From JACVRW01 sp963808775 (GTDB lineage Bacteria > Actinomycetota > Thermoleophilia > Solirubrobacterales > Thermoleophilaceae): a stretch of 64,000 nucleotides of DNA. The position numbers and the translations under genes were made by a program. Positions 43,878 through 53,493 of this stretch are shown here, in pieces. The stretch spans positions 806,001-870,000 of the forward strand of contig CAWEGR010000005.1 in the NCBI GenBank assembly GCA_963808775.1. The letters run 5' to 3'. The notes under the pieces were generated by a model. It worked only from the letters and a program-made list of their open reading frames with translations. It did no database searches and was not told the DNA's origin. Every line of letters begins with the position of its first letter. The first letter of the stretch is position 1.

Positions 43878-45197
43878 GTGGCGACGATTCTCGAGGAGCT
43901 GGTGGACTGGCTGCGCATCCCGTCGGTCTCGACGGGCGGCGGCGACGCCCAGGCGCTGCGCGCCGCGGCGGCCTGGGCGTGCGAGCGCATCGAGGCGGCC
44001 GGCGGCAGCGCGGAGCAGGTGGTGGTCGACGCGGGCCACCCGATGGTGCTCGGCCACCTGCGCGCGTCGAGCGCGCCGGAGAGCCTGCCCACCGTCCTCG
44101 CCTACGGCCACTACGACGTCCAGGATCCCGGCCCGCTCGAAGCGTGGACGACGCCGCCCTTCGAGCCCGACGAGCGCGGTGGGCGCCTCTATGCCCGCGG
44201 CGCCTGCGACGACAAGGGCAACTTCCTGCCGCTCCTGCACGTCGCATGCGAGCTCGCGCGCGCAGGGGAGCTGCCCGTGAACGTGCGCTTCCTGATCGAG
44301 GGGGAGGAGGAGGTCGGCAGCCCCTCCGTGCTCAGGTGGCTGCGCGACGCCGAGCTCGACGCCGACTGCGCGATCGTGTTCGACTCGCTGATGGCGGACG
44401 AGCGCACGCCCGCGATCACGATCGCCTCGCGCGGCATGGTGCAGGCGGGGATCACCGTGCGGACGGGGACGCGCGACCTTCACTCGGGGCTCTACGGCGG
44501 CACGGTGCTGAACGCCGCCCACGTGCTGATGGCGATGCTCGCCGAGCTCGTGCCGGACGCCGAGGGCCGCGTGCGCGCCGAGCTCGCAGCCGGCGTCGCG
44601 CAGGTGCCCCTCGAGGAGCGCGAGGCGTGGGCGCGGCTCGAGCCCGGCGCACATGCGATCGCATCCGCCGGCGCCCACGAGGTCGTCGCGGGCGCGGCTG
44701 CGGACTTCCACGAGCGCACCGGCGCGCGGCCGGCGCTCGACGTGAACATGATCAGCGTCGGCGAGCCGCGCACGATCGTCCCGGCGCTCGCCAGGGCGCA
44801 CGTGAGCCTCCGCCTCGCCCCGGGGCAGAGCGCCGAGGAGATGCAGGCGGAGTTCGAGCGCCTGCTGCGCTCGGCGGTGCCGGAGGGCGCCGAGGTCGAG
44901 ATCAGCACGGAGCGGGCCGACCCTGCGCTCTTCGACCCGCAGCACCCCGCGCTGCTGCTCGCGGTCGAGGCGATGGAGCGCGCGTGCGGCACGCCGCCCG
45001 CCCTCGTGCGGCTCGGCGGGACCCTGCCGCTGCTCGCGGTGCTCGCCGGGCGCGGGATCCCGACCATCGTGAGCGGATTCGTCCTGCCCGAGGACGCGAT
45101 GCACGCGCCCGACGAGAGCTACCGGCTCGAGAGCCTTCGGCTGGGCGAGCGTGCGGCGCACGAGCTGTACACGGCGCTCGCACGCCTTCAGGGCTGA
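43878..45197 (+). CDS. M20-family metallopeptidase (dipeptidase-like)
   Basis: The GTG at 43878 gives a 439-residue protein starting VATILEELVDWLRIPSVST. The two-zinc site is complete: YGHYDVQ (His, Asp), GACDDKGN (bridging Asp), EGEEEVGS (catalytic Glu and ligand Glu), FDSLM (Asp) and a C-terminal His in DAMHAPDES. The dimerisation lid contains TGTRDLHSGLYGG. This pattern fits the ArgE/DapE/carnosinase group that cleaves dipeptides or acylated amino acids. The exact substrate is not evident. Confidence 0.93.
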   Translation: MATILEELVDWLRIPSVSTGGGDAQALRAAAAWACERIEAAGGSAEQVVVDAGHPMVLGHLRASSAPESLPTVLAYGHYDVQDPGPLEAWTTPPFEPDERGGRLYARGACDDKGNFLPLLHVACELARAGELPVNVRFLIEGEEEVGSPSVLRWLRDAELDADCAIVFDSLMADERTPAITIASRGMVQAGITVRTGTRDLHSGLYGGTVLNAAHVLMAMLAELVPDAEGRVRAELAAGVAQVPLEEREAWARLEPGAHAIASAGAHEVVAGAAADFHERTGARPALDVNMISVGEPRTIVPALARAHVSLRLAPGQSAEEMQAEFERLLRSAVPEGAEVEISTERADPALFDPQHPALLLAVEAMERACGTPPALVRLGGTLPLLAVLAGRGIPTIVSGFVLPEDAMHAPDESYRLESLRLGERAAHELYTALARLQG

Positions 45198-45222
45198 CCG
45201 CGAGCGACCGATACTCGACAGG

Positions 45223-46048
45223 GTGAGCTTCGCGCTCGAGCAGACCGGGTCCGACTGGGAGCGGCGCTTTCGCCTGCTCGCCGGAAACACGCGCGCGCTC
45301 GTGTCGCTGCACGATGCCGACGGCACCTTCCGCTTCGCCTCGGATGCCGTCTCGGAGCTGACGGGCATGCCCGCCGAGTCGCTCGAGGGCAGCCCGGTGC
45401 TCGGGGTCATCCACCCGGGGGACGGGCATCGCGTGCTCGAGGCGATGAGCGCCTGGCTGTCGGGAGTCGGGCCGCGCGGCGCCTCCTACCGGATGCTCGC
45501 CGCCAGCGGCGGCTGGGTCGAGGTCGAGAGCAGCTTCAGCGCCGCCGGCGGGCCGGAGGTGCTCTGGACGACGCGGCGGCTCGACATCGTCGGCAGCGGT
45601 CCCGGGCGGGCGCCCGAGACGGACGCCGCCACCGGGCTGCCCACGCGCCAGGCGCTTCTCGAGCGCCTCGAGTGGGCGCTCCACCCCGCGGGTGAGGGCG
45701 AGGTCGCGGTGCTCGTGATCCGCATCGAGGGGCTGCTCGCGATCGTCGCCGAGCACGGCCGCGCCGCCGCTGACCTGATCGTGCGCGAGCTCGGCCGCCA
45801 CGTGGACGCCGTGCTGCGCCCCGCCGACATGGTCGGGCGGCTCGGCGCCGGGCGAGCTCGGAGCGGTCTGCCACGGCGTGTCGACTCCGCTGACCGTGAT
45901 CCGCATCGGGGAGCGCACGCGCGAGGCGGTGGCGCGCCCGCTCGGCGGCGGCGCGCTGCGCATCAGCGCCGGGATCGGAACCGCGCTCGCGGCCGACGAC
46001 GGCGGCGACGCGCCCCACCTGCTGCGCGTCGCGTCCGAACGCGCCTGA
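45223..46048 (+). CDS. PAS-domain protein with degenerate GGDEF domain (frameshifted)
   Basis: The GTG at 45223 opens VSFALEQTGSDWERRFRLL. Residues 20-125 are a PAS domain (LVSLHDADGTFRFASDAVSE, LTGMPAESLEG). Residues 135-275 fold like GGDEF (DAATGLPTRQALLERLEWAL, VLVIRIEGL). The frame changes near 45852. After correction the signature position reads GRLGAGELGAVC instead of GGDEF, so diguanylate cyclase activity is not expected. The C-terminal SAGIGTALAADDGGDAP strand is kept. It may act as a sensor or c-di-GMP/GTP-binding protein. Confidence 0.7.
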
Positions 46049-46084
46049 GCCCGGCGACCGCGAGCCCTTAGTCTCCGCCGCGCC

Positions 46085-46978
46085 TTGCCTGTGATCGAGA
46101 TCAGCGGGCTCTCGAAGAGCTTCGGTCGCGTGCACGCCGTCCGCGACCTCTCGTTCGAGGTCGACGCCGGCCGCGTCACGGGCTTCCTGGGGCCGAACGG
46201 CGCGGGCAAGAGCACCACGCTGCGGGTGCTGCTCGGCCTGATCCATGCCGATCAGGGCAGGGCGACCATCGACGGCCGCGGGTACGCGGAGCTCGAGCAT
46301 CCGAGCGCGACCGTGGGCGCGGTGCTCGAGGACGCGAGCTTTCACCCGGGTCGCAGCGGGCGCAACCATCTGCGCGTTCTCGCGGCCGCCGGCGGGCACC
46401 CGCCCGGGCGGGTGGACGAGGTCCTCACCCAGGTGGGCCTGGCCGAGCACGCGCGGCGACGCGTCAAGGAGTACTCGATGGGCATGCGCCAGCGCCTCGC
46501 AATCGCTGCCGCCCTGCTCGGCGACCCCGAGGTGCTCATCCTCGACGAGCCGGTGAACGGGCTCGACCCGCCCGGAATCCGCTGGATCCGCGAGCTGCTC
46601 CGCTACGAGGCGGGGCGCGGCCGGGCCGTGCTCGTGTCCAGCCACCTGCTGTCGGAGGTCGCGCAGTCCGTGGACGACGTGGTGGTGATCTCCCACGGCT
46701 CGCTGCGAGCGAACGGGCCGCTCGAGCAGGTGCTTGGCGCAGGCGACGAGGGCGCGACACGCGTGCGCTCGGCGGACGACGAGCGGCTCGCCACCGCTCT
46801 GCGCGAGCGCGGGATGGCGGTCGAGGCCGACCCGTCCGGCGCCCTGCTCGTCCGCGGCGTCACGGGCGCCGAGGTCGGCCTGGTCGCGGCGGAGCTCGGT
46901 GTGGCGCTGAGCGAGCTGGTGGCCGTGTCGCGCTCTCTCGAGGCCGCATTCCTCGAGCTCACGGGAGGGGACGAGTGA
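46085..46978 (+). CDS. ABC transporter ATP-binding protein
   Basis: The 297-residue ATPase starts at TTG 46085, or possibly GTG 46091 (VIEISGLSKSFG). It has Walker A GPNGAGKSTT, a Q-loop replaced by VLEDASF, signature YSMGMRQRLAIA and Walker B VLILDEPVNGLDP. The YSxGMRQR signature and the extra C-terminal region fit the CcmA/daunorubicin-type exporters of drugs or lipids. The next gene, overlapping by 4 bases, is its permease. Confidence 0.93.
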   Translation: MPVIEISGLSKSFGRVHAVRDLSFEVDAGRVTGFLGPNGAGKSTTLRVLLGLIHADQGRATIDGRGYAELEHPSATVGAVLEDASFHPGRSGRNHLRVLAAAGGHPPGRVDEVLTQVGLAEHARRRVKEYSMGMRQRLAIAAALLGDPEVLILDEPVNGLDPPGIRWIRELLRYEAGRGRAVLVSSHLLSEVAQSVDDVVVISHGSLRANGPLEQVLGAGDEGATRVRSADDERLATALRERGMAVEADPSGALLVRGVTGAEVGLVAAELGVALSELVAVSRSLEAAFLELTGGDE

Positions 46979-47718
46979 CGGCTCTGCTGAAGGCCGAGCT
47001 CGTCAAGCTGCGGACCACGCGCACCTTCGCCGCTCTGGCCGGGGCGGCGATCGGCCTGTCCCTGCTCCTGACGGTGCTGGCGGCCACGCTCGGCGAGCCG
47101 ACCGAGGAGTCGGTGCTCACGGACGTCTTCGCCGGCGACCTGTCGAGCCTGTTCATCCTGCTGCTCGCGCTGATCGGGATCACGGGCGAGTGGCGCCACC
47201 GCACGATCACGAGCTCGCTGCTGGCGGCCCCCGACAGGCTGCGCTTCCTCGGGGCGAAGGTCCTGGCGTTCGCCTGCGCGGGGCTCGTGCTGTCGATCGT
47301 CATCTCGATCGCGATCGCGATCGTCGCCTACATCCTGCTGGCGGCCCAGGACCTGCCCACCCCGGCGCTCGGGGACGTGCTCGAGCAGGCCGCCCGCGGC
47401 GCGCTCGTGGCTGCACTGCTGGGCGGCCTCGGGGTCGCGCTCGGCGGCCTGGTGCGCAACCAGGTGGTCGCGGTCGTCGGCGTCCTCGTGATCCTCTTCG
47501 TGGTCGAGCCGGCCGTGATCGCGCTCGCGCCGGAGGTCGGTCGCTTCGGTCCGCTGATCGCTCTCCCCACGGCCGCCGCCGGCATGTCGCCCGACGATTC
47601 CGGCCTCGGCGACGTGGACCTGCTCGCCTCGGGCGCCGCGCTGCTCTGCATGCTGGCCTGGATCGGCGCCCTCTTCGCCCTCGGGGCGGCCCTGCTGCGC
47701 AGCCGCGATCTGAGCTGA
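46975..47718 (+). CDS. ABC-2 type permease
   Basis: The 247-residue protein starts at a GTG overlapping the ATPase stop. It has six predicted helices, a cytoplasmic start LLKAELVKLRTTRTF typical of ABC-2 permeases, and the loop GITGEWRHRTITSSLLAAPDR. Together with the ATPase it forms a two-gene exporter. Its stop is only 3 bases from the convergent SNF2 helicase. Confidence 0.9.
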   Translation: MTALLKAELVKLRTTRTFAALAGAAIGLSLLLTVLAATLGEPTEESVLTDVFAGDLSSLFILLLALIGITGEWRHRTITSSLLAAPDRLRFLGAKVLAFACAGLVLSIVISIAIAIVAYILLAAQDLPTPALGDVLEQAARGALVAALLGGLGVALGGLVRNQVVAVVGVLVILFVVEPAVIALAPEVGRFGPLIALPTAAAGMSPDDSGLGDVDLLASGAALLCMLAWIGALFALGAALLRSRDLS

Positions 47719-47721
47719 TCC

Positions 47722-49950
47722 CTACGCGACCACGCGCAGGTGCCTGAACGGGCGCCCGCGCAGCTCCCGCACCACCGCGTCGACCAGGCGCTCGCCCTCG
47801 CGGACGTCGCCGTCCGTGATCGCGTCGATCATCGAGCGCTTGCGCTGCAGCAGCTCCGCCATCGTCTCGTCGATGGTGTCGGCGGCGAGCAGGTACCACG
47901 CCGTGACGGCGCTCTCCTGCCCGATCCGGTGCAGGCGGTCCTCGGCCTGGTCGTGGCGGGCCGGCGTCCAGTCGAGCTCGAGGAACGCGACGTTCGACGC
48001 GCGGGTCAGCGTGATGCCCTGCGAGGCGGCCTTCAGCGAGCAGATGATGAGCTGGGGGCCGTCCTCCCGCTGGAACGAGTCGACCGCGTCCTGGCGGCGC
48101 GGCGTCGAGTCCGAGCCGAGGATGTGGAGGGCGTCGGGGAAGCGCTCGATCAGCGCCTTCTGGACCGCGATGTGCTCCGCGAAGACCACGAGCGGCTCGC
48201 CCGAGGCGAGGAAGTCCGTGATCCAGGCGAGGGCGGTGGGCAGCTTGCCGTTGCCCGCGAGCTGGCGCAGGTGGTTGAGGCGCACGAGCTGCTCGGAGCG
48301 CAGCGCGGCCGCGACCTTCGCGTCGAGCGTCTTCAGGTCGAGCGGCAGCGTGTGCAGCCACGAGATCACGTCCTGCTCGGCGAGCCGGTACTCGCGCTCG
48401 TTCGAGAGCAGGATCGGCACGGTGTCCTGGCGCTTCGCGGGCAGCTGCGGCAGCACCTGCTTCTTCGTGCGGCGCACGTAGCAGTGCGCGCGCAGGTTCC
48501 AGTGCAGCCGGTCGTCCGAGCCCGCGTCGCGGAAGCGGCGCGCGAGCCGCGCCCCCGAGCCGAAGTCGCTCAGGCGGTCGAGCACGCGCAGCTGCGCAAC
48601 GAGCTCCTCGGGCCGGTTGAGGACGGGCGTGCCTGTCAGCGCGAGCCGCAGCGCCCCGTCGGGGAGCGCATTGGCGAGGGCCAGCGCGGCCTTCGTGCGC
48701 CCGGCGCCGGCGTTCTTGACGTAGTGCGACTCGTCGAGCACGAGTGCGCGCAGGCCCAGCCCCATCAGCCGCTCGAGGTGCGCCTCGAGGATGTCGTAGT
48801 TGAGCACCACGATCTCGGCGGCCTCGATCTCCTCGGTCCAGGAGGAGGGGGCGCGGCCGTCGAGGACCGCGACGCTGCGCTCAGGCAGCCAGATGTGCGC
48901 CTCGCGGCGCCAGGTGAGCTTCATGCTCGCGGGGCAGACAACGACGACCGGGAAGGCCTCGTCCGCCTCGAGCGCCGCGAGCGCCTGCACGGTCTTGCCA
49001 AGACCCTGTTCGTCCGCGATGAAGGTGCGCCGGCGCTCGAGCGCGTAGCGCACGCCGGCGCGCTGGAACGGGTGCAGCTCGCCACCGAGCACGAGGCCGT
49101 CGAGCTCGGCGTCGTCCGCGTAGGAGAGCGCGACGGTGGCCGAGGCGCGCTCGTGCTCCTCAGCGAGCTCCTCGAGCAGCTCGCGCGCGGGAACGTCCAG
49201 CTTGACCTCGGGGTGCTCCTCCACGAAGTCGCTCAGGTGCAGCGCGAGCGCCGGATCGGCGGGCACGCCGGTGGCCCAGGCGGCATCGCGCCGGTAGTAG
49301 CGGCCCGCGCGGAAGACGGGATGGGCCTCGGGCAGCTTCTTGAACGCGCGGGCGGGCTCGGGTCCCCAGACCGTGAACAGGGTCATCTCGGGCTCGCCGT
49401 CGTCGCCGATCTCGACGGTCAGCTCCGCGGGCGACGGCTGGCGGCCCACGGACAGATCGCGCGCGCTCGAGCGCGCGAGGTCGTCGAGCTGCGCGCCGTC
49501 GAGCCCGTACACGAGGTCGGCGTTGTCCTCCGAGAACGGGAACACCACGCGGCCCTCACCCGCGGCGACCCCCTGCTCGAGCTCGGCAGGCGGCTCCCCG
49601 TGCAGGCTGCGAACCACGAACGCCCCGCGGCCCTCGTAGGCGACGACCGAGACGAGCGCGCGCCAGCGGTCCGACTCGTTGAGGAATGCGAGCAGGTCGG
49701 GCGAGGGCACGAGCTGCGGGTAGCGCTCGAGCAGTCCCTCGATCGCCTTGCCGAGCCGCGGGTCCGCCGGCACGCGCCAGTGCTTGCGCCGCCAGTCGAA
49801 CCAGCGCCCGGGCAGCCGCTTGACCGCCTCGTTCAGGTCGTCGTCCTGCGGGAAGTCGAAGACGATCTCCTGGTCGCGCGGACCCGTGGCGAGCAGCCAG
49901 ACGCGACCCGGTGCGCCGGCGTCGCGGGAGGTGTCGGTCGGCTCCGGCAT
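47722..49950 (-). CDS. SNF2-family (SMARCAL1-like) DNA translocase
   Basis: The 742-residue protein has an N-terminal HARP-like region (WFDWRRKHWRVP, repeated near 220 as FRAGRYYRRDAAWATGV). Next come the two RecA lobes: LHPFQRAGVRYAL, Walker A DEQGLGKTVQ, Walker B VLDESHYVKN, LTGTPVLNRPEEL, then LVVFAEHIAVQKALI, LIICSLKAASQGITLT and DRLHRIGQ. SMARCAL1-type enzymes anneal or remodel forked DNA. Repair function is inferred from architecture. It stands upstream of no other minus-strand gene in its operon. Confidence 0.9.
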   Translation of the reverse strand: MPEPTDTSRDAGAPGRVWLLATGPRDQEIVFDFPQDDDLNEAVKRLPGRWFDWRRKHWRVPADPRLGKAIEGLLERYPQLVPSPDLLAFLNESDRWRALVSVVAYEGRGAFVVRSLHGEPPAELEQGVAAGEGRVVFPFSEDNADLVYGLDGAQLDDLARSSARDLSVGRQPSPAELTVEIGDDGEPEMTLFTVWGPEPARAFKKLPEAHPVFRAGRYYRRDAAWATGVPADPALALHLSDFVEEHPEVKLDVPARELLEELAEEHERASATVALSYADDAELDGLVLGGELHPFQRAGVRYALERRRTFIADEQGLGKTVQALAALEADEAFPVVVVCPASMKLTWRREAHIWLPERSVAVLDGRAPSSWTEEIEAAEIVVLNYDILEAHLERLMGLGLRALVLDESHYVKNAGAGRTKAALALANALPDGALRLALTGTPVLNRPEELVAQLRVLDRLSDFGSGARLARRFRDAGSDDRLHWNLRAHCYVRRTKKQVLPQLPAKRQDTVPILLSNEREYRLAEQDVISWLHTLPLDLKTLDAKVAAALRSEQLVRLNHLRQLAGNGKLPTALAWITDFLASGEPLVVFAEHIAVQKALIERFPDALHILGSDSTPRRQDAVDSFQREDGPQLIICSLKAASQGITLTRASNVAFLELDWTPARHDQAEDRLHRIGQESAVTAWYLLAADTIDETMAELLQRKRSMIDAITDGDVREGERLVDAVVRELRGRPFRHLRVVA

Positions 49951-49962
49951 AAACGATGAAGA

Positions 49963-50583
49963 TTAGTGGCGGTCGAGCCGGTGGATCAGCACTCGCGGTG
50001 AGCGCGGGGTTCCGGTCGTCCGCACGTTCCACCCTTTCCGTGCCGCGGCGAGGAACGGCTCGGCCGCCGCGCGCTGCGGGTCGGCGATCAGGATGAGGCC
50101 GCCTTCGTCCACGAGCCGCGGCAGCAGGTCGAGCAGGAGCTCGCCGTTTCTGCGCTCGTAGAGCACGTCGGAGGCGAGCACGAGCTGCCACGGCGCGCGC
50201 TCCACGATGGCGGCGGGCGCCGACCAGGAGCACACGAGCGTCTCGAGGGTGACGTCGTTTCGCTGGGCGTTCGCCGCCGTGGCGAGCACGGCGTCGGGCG
50301 ACCAGTCGGTGGCGAGCACCCGGCCCCCGGCGCGCGCCGCCGCGATGCTCGGCAGGCCGAGGCCGCAGCCGAGCTCGAGCGTCCGCTTGCCGCGCAGGGA
50401 GCGCAGCGACACATCGTGCGCGAGCGCGATCGCGCTCGACCACAGCTCGGCCCAGTAGGGCAGGAACTCGCCCTCCGCGAACGCCTCCTCGTCGATCAGG
50501 GCCTCGGCGTCGCGCGGCCGCTCTAGCTCGATCTCGCCGCCGGGGAGGGGGATGTGCTCCGCGACCGAGTCGAGCTCGTTCAC
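49963..50583 (-). CDS. Class I SAM-dependent methyltransferase
   Basis: The 206-residue protein starts at GTG 50583, overlapping the stop of the peptidase gene. It has PYWAELWSSAIALAHDV, the SAM motif LELGCGLGLPSIAAARAG, an acidic loop VLATDWSPDAV and the post-motif LVLASDVLYERRN. This is the METTL21/nicotinamide-type pattern (PxWAEL-W and DVLYE), so it may methylate lysines in proteins. It is in an operon with the M3 peptidase. Confidence 0.87.
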   Translation of the reverse strand: MNELDSVAEHIPLPGGEIELERPRDAEALIDEEAFAEGEFLPYWAELWSSAIALAHDVSLRSLRGKRTLELGCGLGLPSIAAARAGGRVLATDWSPDAVLATAANAQRNDVTLETLVCSWSAPAAIVERAPWQLVLASDVLYERRNGELLLDLLPRLVDEGGLILIADPQRAAAEPFLAAARKGWNVRTTGTPRSPRVLIHRLDRH

Positions 50584-52388
50584 GCAGCCAGTCTGCCTGC
50601 CTCGCGGGCGGCCCGCTCCGCGGCGTCGACCTGGCGCTCGATCAGCTCGAGCCCGGACGCCCAGAAGCCCGGGTCGGCCAGATCGACGCCGACGATCCGG
50701 CCGAGCTCCTCCGGCGGCCGCGATCCACCCGCCTTCAGCAGCTCGAGGTAGGAGGGGACGAAGCTCTCGCCCTCCTCCTCGTAGCGCCGGTAGACGGACA
50801 GCGCGAGCAGGTGCCCGTAGGCGTAGGCGTAGACGTAGCCCGGCACGTCGAGGAAGTGATGGACGTAGGACCACCAGATCGAGTAGTCGTCGTGCAGGTC
50901 GACGCTGTCGCCGAGCAGGTCCGCCTGCGTCTCCATCCAGTGCTCGCCGAAGCGCTCGACCGACAGCTCGCCGGACTCGCGCCGCTCGGTGTGAACCGCG
51001 TCCTCGAAGCGGTTCATCGCGATCTGGCGGAAGACGGCGGCCACCGCCCCGTCGAGGGCGCCGGCCAGCAGGTCGAGCCGCTCGGCGGGACCGGGCGCGC
51101 GCTCGAGCAGGCGCTCGAGCACGATCGTCTCGCCGAAGATGGACGCGGTCTCGGCCATCGTCAGCGGCGTCGTGAAGTGGTAGATGCCCTGCGGGCCCGC
51201 GAGCGCCGCGTGCACGCCGTGGCCGAGCTCGTGGGCCATCGTGAGCACGTCGTTGTTGCGCGAGGTGTAGTTGAGCAGCACGTATGGGTGCGCCGACGGC
51301 ACGGTGTATGAGCAGAAGGCGCCGCCGCGCTTGCCCGGCCGCGGCGGGCCGTCCACGTAGGCGCCGCGGAAGAAGCCGGTCGCGGTCTCGCCGAGCTCCG
51401 CCGAGAATCCGCTGTAGCAGTCGAGCACGATCGCGCGGGCCTCGCCGTAGGGGATGCGCTCGTCCGAGTCGGACACGGGCGCCATGCGGTCGTAGTAGGC
51501 GAGCCGGTCGAGCCCGAGCAGCCCCGCCTTCAGCCCGTACCAGCGCCGCGCCAGGTCGTAGCGCGAGCGCACTGCCTGGATCAGCGCCTCGACCGACTCG
51601 TCGCTCGCCTCGTTGGCAAGGTTGCGCGACGCGATCCAGTGCGGGTAGGTGCGCAGGCGGTCCTTGACCGACTTGTCGCCGAGCAGCGTGTTGAAGATGA
51701 ACGCGCGCGTGCGCAGGCCGTTCTCCAGCGCGGCGGTCACGCCGTCGGCCGCCCGCGCGCGGCGCTCGCGGTCAGGGTCCTGGAGCCGTGAGAGGGCCTC
51801 CTCGAGCGAGATCGGCTCGGCGGCGTCCGCCAGCGTCACCTGGATCGCCGACGCCTGCTCCGTGAACAGGCGCCTGAACGCTCCGGCGCCGTTCACGTTC
51901 GTCTCGGTGAGGATGCGCTCCTCGGGCTCCGAGAGCTGGTGCGGCCGGTAGCGGCGCGTGGTGCGCAGGTGGTGGGCGCAGAACCCGAGCGCGGGGTCGG
52001 CGAGCAGCTCCTCGGCGCGCGCGTCCTCGAGCTCGTTCCACTCGAGCTCGAAGAACAGCAGGGACGTCTCGATCGCGGCGCCGAGCTCGCGCGCCTTCTG
52101 CATCAGGGCGCCGCGCTCGGGGTCGGCCGTGTCGAGCGAGAAGTTCAGTACGGCGTACGAGCCGGCGCGGCCGCCGAGGTCGTGGATCGCTGCCAGCTCG
52201 TGCATCGCCTCGGCGAGGCCGCCTGCGTCGAGCGCGTCGACCTTGTCCCGGTAGGACTCGGCGAACGCCACGGCGCGGTCGCGCGCCTCGGTCAGCATCT
52301 CGACGACGCCGTCGGCGCCGCGTTCGCCCACGAGCGGCTCGAGGTCCCAGGAGGCGGCTTCCAGTGCTTCGTCGATCGTCGCGCTCAC
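50580..52388 (-). CDS. pepF: M3-family oligoendopeptidase F-like zinc peptidase
   Basis: The 602-residue protein (GTG 52388) has the zinc motif MAHELGHGVHAAL near residue 385 with the third ligand in MAETASIFGETIV. C-terminal motifs DYSIWWSYVHHFLDVPGYVY and YAYGHLLALSVY are typical of PepF. The N-terminal helical lid includes FSLDTADPERGALMQKAREL. The enzyme trims short peptides in the cytoplasm. Its stop overlaps the methyltransferase start. Confidence 0.95.
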   Translation of the reverse strand: MSATIDEALEAASWDLEPLVGERGADGVVEMLTEARDRAVAFAESYRDKVDALDAGGLAEAMHELAAIHDLGGRAGSYAVLNFSLDTADPERGALMQKARELGAAIETSLLFFELEWNELEDARAEELLADPALGFCAHHLRTTRRYRPHQLSEPEERILTETNVNGAGAFRRLFTEQASAIQVTLADAAEPISLEEALSRLQDPDRERRARAADGVTAALENGLRTRAFIFNTLLGDKSVKDRLRTYPHWIASRNLANEASDESVEALIQAVRSRYDLARRWYGLKAGLLGLDRLAYYDRMAPVSDSDERIPYGEARAIVLDCYSGFSAELGETATGFFRGAYVDGPPRPGKRGGAFCSYTVPSAHPYVLLNYTSRNNDVLTMAHELGHGVHAALAGPQGIYHFTTPLTMAETASIFGETIVLERLLERAPGPAERLDLLAGALDGAVAAVFRQIAMNRFEDAVHTERRESGELSVERFGEHWMETQADLLGDSVDLHDDYSIWWSYVHHFLDVPGYVYAYAYGHLLALSVYRRYEEEGESFVPSYLELLKAGGSRPPEELGRIVGVDLADPGFWASGLELIERQVDAAERAAREAGRLAA

Positions 52389-52415
52389 GGAGCTGACGCT
52401 AGTCGATCCGTCAGC

Positions 52416-52583
52416 ATGCCGGGCATGGACATCGGCCACGTTCACCTGCGGGTCTCGGACCTCGACCGATCGGTCGCCTTCTACCGCGACGTGCTGGGCT
52501 CGGGGCTCGCGCCGGGCAGCTCCCGATCGGCGCCGCGTTCCGCGACGACGGCGACCATCGCGGCGCTGGCGGCCCGCGCATGA
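52416..52583 (+). pseudogene. Truncated VOC/glyoxalase-like gene
   Basis: The ATG opens MDIGHVHLRVSDLDRSVAFY followed by RDVLG, a standard VOC start, but the frame then degenerates. The neighbouring frame carries PIGAAFRDDGDHRGAG, similar to the next VOC strand, and stops being recognisable at once. Only about a third of a VOC domain is present before the next gene's ATG at 52580. This is a deletion remnant, or a deletion in the assembly. Confidence 0.6.
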
Positions 52584-53489
52584 GCGCTCCGTCTCCGCTC
52601 GAGCGCGCTCCGGAAGCCCTCGGCCCCGGCGAGCTCTGGCTGAAGCGCGAGGACCGGCACGAGCTCGGTGTCTTCAAGTGGCGAGGGGCGCTGCCCGCGC
52701 TCGAGGAGTACCGCTCGCGCGGGGCCGGCGCCGTGGTCACGGCCTCGACCGGCAACCACGGGGCCGCGAGCGCGTGGGCGGCGGAGCGGCTCGGCATGCG
52801 CGCGGTGGTGTTCGTGCCGGACGGAGCGAGCCGCACGAAGGTGGAGCGGCTGCGCTCGCTCGGGGCGGAGCTGCACGAGGTGGGCGCCGACCTCGATGCG
52901 TCGAAGGAGCTCGCACGCGAGCACGCGGAGGAGCACGGGCTGCCCTTCTTCGAGGACGGCGCCGAGCCCGCCCAGTTCGGCGGCTACGCGGCGATCGGCA
53001 CGGAGCTGGTGGAAGGAGCTCGGCCGCCCGCCGGCGCGGGTGGTGGCGCCGATCGGCAACGGCGCGCTCCTGATCGGGCTGGCGCGCGGGCTCGCGGCGG
53101 CCGGGGCCGGCGGGGTGGCCGTGGGCGTGGTGGCGAGCGCGGCTCCCGTGATGGCCCTGAGCGTCGCGGCGGCCACGCCGGTCGACTGCGACCGCTCCGA
53201 CACGTTCGCCGACGGCATGGCCGTGCGCGTGGCGATCCCGCTGGCCGTCGACGAGCTCGTCGAGCTCGGCGTGCCGATCGTCGAGGTGTCGGAGCGCGCG
53301 ATCGCACGCGCGGTCGGGGCGTTCGACCGCGCGGGGATCCGGGTCGAGGGCTCGGCGGCCGCGCCGCTCGCCGCGCTCGAGCTGCTCGAGCCGGTCGACG
53401 GCCCCACCGTCCTGATCGTCACCGGCCGCAACATCGACGACGAGCTGCACCGGCGCGCCTCGGAGGAGCCGGAGAGCTTCCCCGGCTGA
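52580..53489 (+). CDS. Threonine dehydratase-like PLP enzyme (frameshifted)
   Basis: The type-II PLP fold is clear. WLKREDRHELGVFKWRGAL contains the cofactor lysine (usual context SFK-x-RGA; here VFKWRGA). STGNHGAASAWAAERLG is the substrate/phosphate loop, and PDGASRTKVERLRSLGAELH follows. The frame shifts near 53020 and resumes as ARVVAPIGNGALLIGLARGL, then SDTFADGMAVRVAIP and GPTVLIVTGRN. Intact length is about 303 residues, like threonine/serine dehydratases or racemases without a regulatory ACT domain. The usual GGGG glycine loop reads IGNGAL. Confidence 0.78.
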
Positions 53490-53493
53490 GCGG

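Noticed and set aside
52416..52583. Intact small VOC protein
   Set aside because: It is only about 55 residues, with the second half unrelated to any VOC strand, against roughly 120-150 residues for a full protein.
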